In this document: in pieces, positions 37,062 through 43,800 of the stretch
How positions within the stretch are numbered: the stretch's first letter is position 1
Layout: each line of letters begins with the position of its first letter
Assembly: GCF_004331435.1 (NCBI RefSeq)
Contig: NZ_SJKA01000001.1
Location: 620,001-684,000, forward strand
Reading direction: 5' to 3'
DNA length: 64,000 nucleotides
From: Kribbella sindirgiensis
Lineage (GTDB): Bacteria > Actinomycetota > Actinomycetes > Propionibacteriales > Kribbellaceae
Position numbers and translations under genes: made by a program
The notes under the pieces: generated by a model
Told to the model about the DNA's origin: nothing
Database searches by the model: none
Seen by the model: the letters and a program-made list of their open reading frames with translations, nothing else

Positions 37062-37358
37062 CTAACGGGAGGACGGGGTAGGTGTGGCATCGATGCCGTT
37101 GTCGCGTCCGATCAGAAGAGGTACTGACTCCGAATTCAGCGGATCGTACCCCGGGTCGAGGTGGATGTGGGTTCCGTCCGGTACTGATGGATCGGCCAGT
37201 GACAGGCACCAGCGCGCGAGATCGCGCAGGCCGGCCGGGTCGCCGTCCACCCGAACAACACCGTCGATCAGTTCGACGCGGATCGTTCCGCCTTCCACCG
37301 GTGCGATGACGCCGACTTCACGCCGATAGCGCGGAACTGACAGCGAGATCTCATCCAC
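37062..37358 (-). CDS. Imm32-like small protein
   Basis: About 98 aa from the GTG at 37358 (DEISLSVPRYRREVG); an ATG at 37385 is in frame. The central DGVVRVDGDPAGLRDLARWCLSLAD and HIHLDPGYDPLNSESVPLLIG resemble the Imm32 immunity family (a helix then an H-L-D segment). No toxin gene is adjacent in this window, so an orphan immunity role is only a guess. Confidence 0.6.
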   Translation of the reverse strand: MDEISLSVPRYRREVGVIAPVEGGTIRVELIDGVVRVDGDPAGLRDLARWCLSLADPSVPDGTHIHLDPGYDPLNSESVPLLIGRDNGIDATPTPSSR

Positions 37359-37400
37359 GGCGTCAGTATCTCGCCAAACGTGCAATGGCCGTCGTGTGGC

Positions 37401-37760
37401 TCAGGTGGGGGTGTCCCACTCGTAGTAGTCGGGTTCGGGGTCGGTGGTGAAGCGGACGGCGTTGATTGTTGATTGTCCGTTGATCCAGGCTTTGGAGATT
37501 CTGTGGCCGCCGTCCATCAGGCGGCCGTCTGCGGACAGGATGACTGGGTAGTTGAGGTCGGCTTCTTGAATGAGGGCGGCGTGGCGGGCGACCATTCGGC
37601 AGGTGACGGGGGCGCCTCCGAACCAGCAGTCTTCGTCGAACTCTTGGATTGAATCGATCGGGACGGGTTCGATCGGCAGATCTTTGGACAGGTTCCAGAG
37701 GCGTTCGGTGAGGTAGAAGGCTCGGCCGCCGGGGACGGGGCGTGAGTGCTTTTCAGGCAT
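37401..37760 (-). CDS. ParB/sulfiredoxin-fold-like small protein
   Basis: 119 aa. Segments IEPVPIDSIQEFDEDCWFGG, ARHAALIQEADLNYPVILSADGRLMDGGHRISKAWINGQ match the ParB N-terminal fold, with DGGHR in place of GERR. No HTH. Stand-alone proteins of this type are widespread in Actinobacteria with unknown role. Confidence 0.75.
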   Translation of the reverse strand: MPEKHSRPVPGGRAFYLTERLWNLSKDLPIEPVPIDSIQEFDEDCWFGGAPVTCRMVARHAALIQEADLNYPVILSADGRLMDGGHRISKAWINGQSTINAVRFTTDPEPDYYEWDTPT

Positions 37761-37769
37761 TAGGTGACG

Positions 37770-38984
37770 CTAGTCCAGGGCGGCGGCTTTGCGGAGGAGG
37801 ATTTTGCGTTCGGGGTGGTTGGTGCAGAGGTGGGCGGCTAGTTCTAGTTCGGTACGGGCTTCGGTGAGGCGGCCTAGGCGGGTTAGGAGTTCGCCTCGGA
37901 CGGTTGGGAGCAGGTGGGAGCCGGGGAGTTGGTCCAGGGCGATCAGTTCGTCGACGATCGCTAGCGCCTCGGCTGGGCCTGAGGCCATGGCGACCGCGAC
38001 GGCTCGGTTGAGTTCGACCACTGGGGAGGGGGCGATCCGGCCGAGGGCTTCGTAGAGTACGACGATCCGATCCCAGTCGGTGTCCTCGACCGACGGGGCT
38101 GATGCGTGGGCGGCGGCGATCGCGGCTTGGAGGCCGTACGGGCCGAGGCCGTGGGGCGATGCCTTGAGGAGTGCGGCGAGTCCGCGGCGGATCGCCGACA
38201 AGTCCCAGCGTCGACGGTCCTGGTCCTCCAGGAGGATCGGCGTACCGTCCGGGCCGGTCCTAGCCGGGAAGCGTGCGGCCGTCAGTTCGAAGAGCGCCAG
38301 TAGGCCGTGCACCTCCGGCTCGTCCGGCACCAGCGCGGCCAGCGTGCGGGCCAGGCGGATCGCCTCGTACGCGACGTCCGGCCGCACGAGCCGCTCGCCC
38401 GTAGTAGCCGTCGACCCCTCGGTGAAGATCACGTAGAGGACGCTGAGTACACCGCTCAATCGCTCCCGGCGCGCATCGGCCGTCGGCAGTTCGAACGGTA
38501 CGCCGGCTGCCGCGATCGTCTTCTTGCCCCGGGTGATGCGCGCCTGCACGGTCGGTACGGAGACCAGGAACGCTCGGGCGATCTCCTCGCTGGACAGGCC
38601 GCCGACCACGCGCAGCGTCAGCGCCACCTGGGCCTCGCGGGACAGTACCGGGTGGCAGCTGATGAACATCAGCGCCAGTACGTCGTCGTCGATCCTGTCC
38701 GGGTCGATCTCGTCGTCGACGACCTGGTCGGTGGCCAGTAGCGCGTACCGGTCCTTCAGGGCGGTACGGCGGCGGATCGCGTCGATCGCCCGCCGCCGGG
38801 CCGTGGCCATCAGCCAGCCGGCGGGGCTGGCCGGTTCGGACACCGGCCACGACACCAGTGCCTCGGCCACCGCCTCCTGAGCCGCGTCCTCGGCCAATCC
38901 GAAATCGCCGGTGAACCGGGTCAGCGCGGCAACGATCCGCGCCGACTCGATTCGCCAGACGGCTTCGACGCCGGCCGCGTCCAT
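37770..38984 (-). CDS. ECF sigma factor, ECF42-like with C-terminal TPR-like extension
   Basis: 404 aa from the ATG at 38984, whose first base is the last base of the DGPF gene stop (TGATG). Sigma-70 region 2 (AQEAVAEALVSWPVSEPASPAGWLMATARRRAIDAIRR) and region 4 (LTLRVVGGLSSEEIARAFLVSVPTVQARITRGKKTI). From about 190 the DUF6596/TPR-like extension with LYVIFTEG and GLGPYGLQAAIAAAHA, the hallmark of ECF42. ECF42 proteins lack an anti-sigma factor and are encoded with DGPF proteins, as here. Confidence 0.92.
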   Translation of the reverse strand: MDAAGVEAVWRIESARIVAALTRFTGDFGLAEDAAQEAVAEALVSWPVSEPASPAGWLMATARRRAIDAIRRRTALKDRYALLATDQVVDDEIDPDRIDDDVLALMFISCHPVLSREAQVALTLRVVGGLSSEEIARAFLVSVPTVQARITRGKKTIAAAGVPFELPTADARRERLSGVLSVLYVIFTEGSTATTGERLVRPDVAYEAIRLARTLAALVPDEPEVHGLLALFELTAARFPARTGPDGTPILLEDQDRRRWDLSAIRRGLAALLKASPHGLGPYGLQAAIAAAHASAPSVEDTDWDRIVVLYEALGRIAPSPVVELNRAVAVAMASGPAEALAIVDELIALDQLPGSHLLPTVRGELLTRLGRLTEARTELELAAHLCTNHPERKILLRKAAALD

Positions 38985-39400
38985 CAGTTCTGGCCGTCGC
39001 TCTCGTGGTACGCGTCTGCCTTGACGAACTTCGCGCTGTCCTGCGGGACCTCGTCCTCGCCCGGCACCCGCCGGACCTCGACCTTCGATCCGGGCACCGC
39101 CGGGACCCGCTTGGCCCACTCGACGGCTTCCTGTTTCGAGGCGACATCGACCAGGAAGTAGCCCCCGAACAGTTCCTTGGTCTCGCCGTACGGCCCGTCC
39201 GTGACGATCGGCGCCTCGCCGGTGAAGTGCACCACGACGCCCTGGGCCGGATCGTCCAGCCCTTCCGCCGCGACGTACACCCCGGCCTTGTCCATCGCCT
39301 CGATGAACTGGCGGGTCGTGGTCATCATCTCGTCGATGTCGGCCATCATCGCCGCGTTCGTCTCGTCGGTGCCCCGCATGATCAGCATGTACTGCGCCAT
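38984..39400 (-). CDS. DGPF/YCII-domain protein 1
   Basis: 138 aa from the ATG at 39400 with AAGGAG at 6 nt. MAQYMLIMRG start, IVTDGPYGETKELFGGYFLVDVAS is the DGPF motif region of the YCII fold. First gene of the operon with the ECF42 sigma factor. Its promoter carries TGTCGA-N13-CGTTCG. Confidence 0.9.
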   Translation of the reverse strand: MAQYMLIMRGTDETNAAMMADIDEMMTTTRQFIEAMDKAGVYVAAEGLDDPAQGVVVHFTGEAPIVTDGPYGETKELFGGYFLVDVASKQEAVEWAKRVPAVPGSKVEVRRVPGEDEVPQDSAKFVKADAYHESDGQN

Positions 39401-39450
39401 CACGTACTCCTTGTCCGACGGGGCCGCCTCTCGGCCCTCGCACCCCCAGG

Positions 39451-39476
39451 TCGAACGGGCGGCCCGCGGATCGACA
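39451..39476 (-). promoter_or_regulatory. Putative ECF42 promoter (DGPF1-sigma operon)
   Basis: Read on the minus strand: TGTCGA, 13 nt, CGTTCGA, ending 50 nt before the ATG at 39400. The same bipartite motif with the same spacing and start distance precedes the divergent DGPF gene. TGTCGA is, as I recall it, the reported ECF42 -35 type. Confidence 0.65.
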
Positions 39477-39536
39477 CGGCCCCGGGAAAACTTCCGCCGC
39501 TCTCCAAGCATGCCGCAGAGATTGGTTGTGGAATGG

Positions 39537-39561
39537 TGTCGGATTGGGGCGTCGGCGTTCG
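39537..39561 (+). promoter_or_regulatory. Putative ECF42 promoter (DGPF2)
   Basis: TGTCGG, 13 nt, CGTTCG, ending 50 nt before the GTG at 39612. One base differs from the -35-like half on the minus strand. Suggests both DGPF genes are sigma targets. Confidence 0.65.
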
Positions 39562-39611
39562 TGGAGTTGGTGTGGCGGCCGTTCGGGTCGTCGCGCGGAG
39601 AGGAGACGACA

Positions 39612-39989
39612 GTGGCTGAATACCTGATCACGTTCAACGACGAGTGGGTGCCGGAGCAGACGGAAGAGGATCTGCGGACGAAGAGCGTCGCTGGGCACGC
39701 GGTGATCGCGGAGATGGAGGAGGCCGGGGTCTTCCTCTTCAGCAACGGTGGGATCGACGCGTCCACCGCGATCGGCAGCGTCGAGGCGAAGGACGGGGAG
39801 CCGATCTTCAGCGACGGCCCGTACGTCGAGACCAAGGAGCACCTCGGTGGCTTCTGCGTCATCGACGTACCGGACGACGAGACGGCGCGCTACTGGGCCG
39901 GCCGCCTGGCCGTCGTACTCAACTGGCCCCAGGAGATCCACCGCTTCCCGGGCCGCGAACGCCACAACCGCCCCGCCGAAACCCCCTGA
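39612..39989 (+). CDS. DGPF/YCII-domain protein 2
   Basis: 125 aa from the GTG at 39612 with GAGGAG upstream (AEYLITFNDEWVPEQTEED). DGPF motif region PIFSDGPYVETKEHLGGFCVIDVPD. Divergent from the DGPF1-ECF42 operon. Function of DGPF proteins is unknown; some link them to oxidative conditions. Confidence 0.88.
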   Translation: MAEYLITFNDEWVPEQTEEDLRTKSVAGHAVIAEMEEAGVFLFSNGGIDASTAIGSVEAKDGEPIFSDGPYVETKEHLGGFCVIDVPDDETARYWAGRLAVVLNWPQEIHRFPGRERHNRPAETP

Positions 39990-40092
39990 ACGCCCGCGGG
40001 TGGGCGAGCAACCGTCTCGCCCACCCCGCGCGCCACAACGGGCACGCGGATCTTCTCCGTGAGCGCATCGACGGCGCTACGGGTGAATAGCT

Positions 40093-40740
40093 CTAGTTCC
40101 TGAAGGCCCAGGACGCCATCAGGGGGAACTCGGCCTGCCAGAAGGGGTCGCCGTGGTCTCCCTCGCGTTCGGTGATGACCACGTCGGCGTCGGCGTCGCG
40201 GAGGGCGTCGGCCCAGCGGGCGGCGTTCTCCATGAACCACGGCTCGAGCGTGCCGGCGACCAGGTACGCGCGCGGGACCGGGCTCGGCATGACCTCCGGC
40301 GGCCGGTAGCCGCCGCCAGGTGAGGCGGCGAAGATCGCGCCGTACAGGTCAGGGTGCCGAACGCCCATGGCCAGGGCGAGTTCTGCGCTCGCCGATACTC
40401 CGCACACCGCGGTCCGTTCGGCGGGCAGCGCGACACCGAAGCGGGAGCGTACCCATTCGCGGACGTCCTCGACGAAGAACTTCTCGTGCGCCGCGAACCG
40501 TTCCGCGTTGAACGACGGCGAGTACTCCTCGATCCGCACCATCTCGTCGGAGTCGTCCGTACGGTGCGCACCGACCACCATCGTCGGCGGTACGTCGGTC
40601 TGCTCGAGATCCCTGCCCCACTGGGTGATCAGCTGGCCGTCACCCGCGAACACGATGGCCTCCGGGCGATCCGCCGGCACGTAGACGGATACCTGCCGTC
40701 CGCCGTCGTACTCGAAGGTCTCGGTGACGAGTTCTCCCAT
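40093..40740 (-). CDS. Alpha/beta hydrolase esterase (enterochelin esterase-like)
   Basis: 215 aa from the ATG at 40740 (MGELVTETFEYDGGRQVSVY). Esterase features: PPTMVVGAHRTDDSDEMVRIEEYSP, the nucleophile region TAVCGVSASAELALAMG (Ser in G-V-S-A-S), YLVAGTLEPWF and the His region REGDHGDPFW. Cytoplasmic; substrate unknown. The Nudix gene ends 5 bp upstream, so the two form an operon. Confidence 0.85.
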   Translation of the reverse strand: MGELVTETFEYDGGRQVSVYVPADRPEAIVFAGDGQLITQWGRDLEQTDVPPTMVVGAHRTDDSDEMVRIEEYSPSFNAERFAAHEKFFVEDVREWVRSRFGVALPAERTAVCGVSASAELALAMGVRHPDLYGAIFAASPGGGYRPPEVMPSPVPRAYLVAGTLEPWFMENAARWADALRDADADVVITEREGDHGDPFWQAEFPLMASWAFRN

Positions 40741-40745
40741 TGATC

Positions 40746-41222
40746 TCACCGTTCCAGTGGGCAAAGCGTCGCGAGCGCCGCGTCGATCGGGTGGAGATCG
40801 GTCAACGGCTCGCCTGGGCTCCACCAGACAGCCTCGGACATCTCGTCGTTCGGCGCGAACGGCTGGGGCGTGTCGACGGATCCGCGGTAGACGGCGAGGA
40901 ACTCCAGCCGGTCGTCGGGCGCGACCCGGATCTTGGTCACCCCGGCGAAGTCGAGCGAGTCCGCGCGCTGGCCACTCTCTTCAAACAACTCCCGTACGGC
41001 GGCCTCGCGCGCCGACTCGCCCGGGTCGATCATGCCGCCGGGTAGCTCCCAGGCCTGACGGAACCGGTTGAAGACCATCAAGCACTTCTGGTCCCACCAG
41101 AGCACAACGAGGGAGGCGGTCAGCGGTACGGCGGGATCCAGGGCGCCGAGGTTCTCTTCGGGGACGGGGTCGAAGGTGAGGAGTACTGAGCCGTCGGTGT
41201 TGTGGACCGGGAGGTCGTACAT
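40746..41222 (-). CDS. Nudix hydrolase
   Basis: 158 aa. Full Nudix box: GGMIDPGESAREAAVRELFEESG (positions about 71-93) with all metal-binding Glu residues. Preceded by LVVLWWDQKCLMVFNRFRQAWELPGG. Hydrolyses a nucleoside diphosphate derivative, unknown. Divergent from the MazG-like gene by 28 bp, so they may be co-controlled house-cleaning enzymes. Confidence 0.93.
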   Translation of the reverse strand: MYDLPVHNTDGSVLLTFDPVPEENLGALDPAVPLTASLVVLWWDQKCLMVFNRFRQAWELPGGMIDPGESAREAAVRELFEESGQRADSLDFAGVTKIRVAPDDRLEFLAVYRGSVDTPQPFAPNDEMSEAVWWSPGEPLTDLHPIDAALATLCPLER

Positions 41223-41250
41223 GGGGAGCGAGTCTTGCAGACTGCTTGGT

Positions 41251-41589
41251 GTGAGCGAACTCGATTTCAGTGGTTATCAGGTGGCGGCGGCGCGGACCGG
41301 AGGGCTGGTCGCGACCGATCACCCGATCGTGTATCCGACCTTGGGGCTGGTGAACGAGGCGGGTGAGGTCGCGGGCAAGGTGAAGAAGATCTTTCGGGAT
41401 CGGGACGGTGTGGTCACCGACGCGGACCGGCAGGCGCTGACGGCCGAGTTGGGTGACGTGCTCTGGTACCTGTCCGAGCTGTGCACCAGGCTCGAGATCC
41501 GGCTCGAGGACGTTGCCGAGCACAACATCGCCAAGCTCGCCGACCGCGCGTCCCGCGGTGTCCTCGGCGGCGACGGCGACCTGCGCTGA
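41251..41589 (+). CDS. MazG-like nucleotide pyrophosphohydrolase
   Basis: 112 aa from the GTG at 41251. All-alpha NTP-PPase motif: TLGLVNEAGEVAGKVKKIFRD with E-x-x-E..., and LTAELGDVLWYLSELCTRL (E-x-x-D). Single MazG domain, likely degrades aberrant NTPs. The frame is open well upstream on account of the Nudix gene opposite, but no start signal is there. Confidence 0.9.
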   Translation: MSELDFSGYQVAAARTGGLVATDHPIVYPTLGLVNEAGEVAGKVKKIFRDRDGVVTDADRQALTAELGDVLWYLSELCTRLEIRLEDVAEHNIAKLADRASRGVLGGDGDLR

Positions 41590-41593
41590 GCCG

Positions 41594-42021
41594 TCAGCGG
41601 AAGTGGTCCGCGGCCGCCTGGACCTGAGCTCGCCTGTTGTCCCAGAACGCCGCGTCCGCCGCGACCGTTGTGTTCCCGCCGATCCGCCCGTCGAGTTGTT
41701 CGCGGAGGATGTCGGCATGACCGGCGTGCTGCGAGGTCTCGGCAACCATCCTGATCAGCAGCACACCCAACGTGGTCTCGCGATCCCCGTCAGCCCAGTG
41801 CGCGACGTACCCCGGACTACTCAACTCGAGCGAGCCAACGGTCACATCGGAATGCGCACACGCCTGCCGATACACGCCAACGACGTACTCCCGCGATTCG
41901 TCCTCGTGCCAGTAGGGGTCAACGGGCGTCGTACGTCGTAGTCCGACAGGTCGGCCAGGTTGGAAATCAACGTGGTGCGGCTCGCCTGCAGGACTCGGGA
42001 CAGTTCCGTCTTCGGGTTCAC
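41594..42021 (-). pseudogene. Broken DinB-superfamily (DUF664) gene
   Basis: The first part reads from the GTG at 42021: NPKTELSRVLQASRTTLISNLADLSDYDVRRPLTPTGT, which is the N-terminal DUF664/DinB pattern, and then runs to a stop in that frame. A different frame then gives HEDESREYVVGVYRQACAHSDVTVGSLEL through MVAETSQHAGHADILREQLDG to QAAADHF, the C-terminal half. The intact family has about 50 further residues between TPTGT and the DESREYV segment, so an internal deletion with frameshift is likely. Thiol-dependent DinB-like transferase originally. Confidence 0.8.
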
Positions 42022-42031
42022 GGGCTGGACG

Positions 42032-42508
42032 TTAGTGCTCGATCAGGCCGCCGGCTTGGACTGGTGGGACGTGGCCGGTGAGGGGGCGGGAGTGGGCTAG
42101 GGCGACTCCGATGTCGACCAGGGCGGCGCGGCGGAGGGTTGGGATTTTGGTGGTGGGGGTCCAGACGGATTCGGCGGTTTCGCCGTTCGGTTCGGGGCGG
42201 GTGGTGCCGGCGGTGATGCGGACGGCGTAGAAGATGCCGATGTTCTGATGGTCGTCGGCGCCGGGACGACGACGTACGGCGGCCGGGATGATGCGCGAGT
42301 CGACGCCCAGCAACTGCTCGACGACCGACTCGTACCCGGTCTCCTCGGCCACCTCCCGCGTCACCGTGTCGAACGGATCCTCACACGGCTCGACCCCACC
42401 ACCCGGCAGCGTCCACCAACTCCCGTCGCCGTACGGCGAGACGTACCGCGCGAGCAGCACCCGCTCGTCCTGGACACACACCGCGTACGCCGCGACCCGT
42501 CGACTCAT
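42032..42508 (-). CDS. Nudix hydrolase
   Basis: 158 aa, ATG at 42508 (MSRRVAAYAVCVQDERVLLAR). Nudix box GGGVEPCEDPFDTVTREVAEETG. PYGDGSWWTLPGGGVE precedes it. Upstream of the broken DinB gene on the same strand. Substrate unknown. Confidence 0.92.
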   Translation of the reverse strand: MSRRVAAYAVCVQDERVLLARYVSPYGDGSWWTLPGGGVEPCEDPFDTVTREVAEETGYESVVEQLLGVDSRIIPAAVRRRPGADDHQNIGIFYAVRITAGTTRPEPNGETAESVWTPTTKIPTLRRAALVDIGVALAHSRPLTGHVPPVQAGGLIEH

Positions 42509-42688
42509 CCCGGGACCTTAGCTCCTGCCCGATGCCCGGGTCAGGTGAGAAAACCTCACTCGGTGGACGCATCCGGCCAGGGACTGGCCGGATCTGCTGA
42601 TGCCGTTCGGAGGCGATGAACCGCTGTTAGGTTTTGACCCGGCGTGTTTAGTAGATCACGCTCAGCAACCATCGTTCAGGAGGATTCG

Positions 42689-43342
42689 ATGAAGAAACTC
42701 GCGGCACTGGTGGCCGGTCTGGTCGCGGCCGCCGGCGGCGTCTATGTCGTGGCAGCACCGGCGGCGACGGCGGACGACTGTGGAGGCACGTACACGATCG
42801 TGGTCGGCGGCACCGGCGACAACGACTCCAACGCGCCGTACTGGTCGGGCAACATCAGCCAGCGCGTCGGCTACCCGGCCCAGCCCATCGGCATCAACGC
42901 CCGGCAGGGCGTCAACGAGCTGAACCGGCTGATCCGGGACCACCGCAACGCGTGCCCGGGCCAGCACGTCAAGGCGGTCGGGTTCTCGCTCGGCGCCGCC
43001 GTGGTGCACACCTGGGTCACGGAGAACTGGCAGACCTTCGACAACGTCAACGCGGTCCTGATCGCCGACCCGAAGCGGGCCGCGGGTCCCGGCTCGGCCG
43101 GCGCCGCGGCGCACCCGCTGGTCGCCCCGGTCGTCGGCGCGCCGCTGTCCGGCGCCGACAACTTCTTCGGGAACGTCCCGGTGCTGACGCTCTGCACCGA
43201 TGACATCATCTGCGACGCCAACGCCTCCTCGGGTCTGCCCGGGTACCTGTGGGAAGGCAAGCACGGCAACTACAACTTCAACGTCGACGCCTACTCCGAC
43301 GACGCCCGCGGGCAGTGGTTCAACGGCGTCTTCATCCCCTGA
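42689..43342 (+). CDS. Secreted cutinase/PE-PPE-like serine hydrolase
   Basis: 217 aa from the ATG at 42689, AGGAGG upstream. Sec signal peptide (KLAALVAGLVAAAGGVYVVAAPAATA, cleavage near ATA-DD). Mature protein: YTIVVGGTGDND, VKAVGFSLGAAVVHTWV with the nucleophile Ser in G-F-S-L-G, a possible Asp in TLCTDDIICDA, and a late His (GKHGNYNFN). Four Cys. Probably acts on esters or lipids outside the cell. Confidence 0.85.
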   Translation: MKKLAALVAGLVAAAGGVYVVAAPAATADDCGGTYTIVVGGTGDNDSNAPYWSGNISQRVGYPAQPIGINARQGVNELNRLIRDHRNACPGQHVKAVGFSLGAAVVHTWVTENWQTFDNVNAVLIADPKRAAGPGSAGAAAHPLVAPVVGAPLSGADNFFGNVPVLTLCTDDIICDANASSGLPGYLWEGKHGNYNFNVDAYSDDARGQWFNGVFIP

Positions 43343-43500
43343 TACGTACCTAACGACAGGTAGTGCACCTGCGAGCTTGGTGAGCGGACAGTAGTCCGTT
43401 GTGAGCGAACGGTTAGTCGATGGTGAGCGCGTTCGGCGAGCCTGTGCGCGTCATCCCGTTCTGGTCCGTCGCTCGTGGCGGACCTCAGGAAGGAGCCACG

Positions 43501-43752
43501 ATGTCCACGTTCCGCAAGACTGCTGCGCTGACCGGTGCACTCGCCACCGGTGTCATGGCGATGTCCTTCGTGACCGCCGGCAGTGCGTCGGCCAGCACGG
43601 TGAGCGGCGGCTGGTTCAGCACCAGCACCGCCTGCAACCAGTCCGGCCACAACATCACCAGCAACCCGTCCAGCCCGTACGAGGGCTGGTCCTGGCGCTG
43701 CACCTACGTCAGCTCGCACAACCCGCACTGGCACCTGGTCCTCATCAGCTGA
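43501..43752 (+). CDS. Small secreted protein, unknown
   Basis: 83 aa from the ATG at 43501 with GGAAGGAG upstream. Signal peptide to about residue 32 (ALATGVMAMSFVTAGSASA), then a 50-residue mature domain with two Cys (STACNQSG, WRCTYV), Trp and Ser/Asn. Bacteriocin- or lectin-like size; no family named. Sits after the secreted hydrolase. Confidence 0.8.
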   Translation: MSTFRKTAALTGALATGVMAMSFVTAGSASASTVSGGWFSTSTACNQSGHNITSNPSSPYEGWSWRCTYVSSHNPHWHLVLIS

Positions 43753-43800
43753 CCAGTACCTGCTGACCTCAACGCCCCCGACCGTGACCGAGAATGTGGC

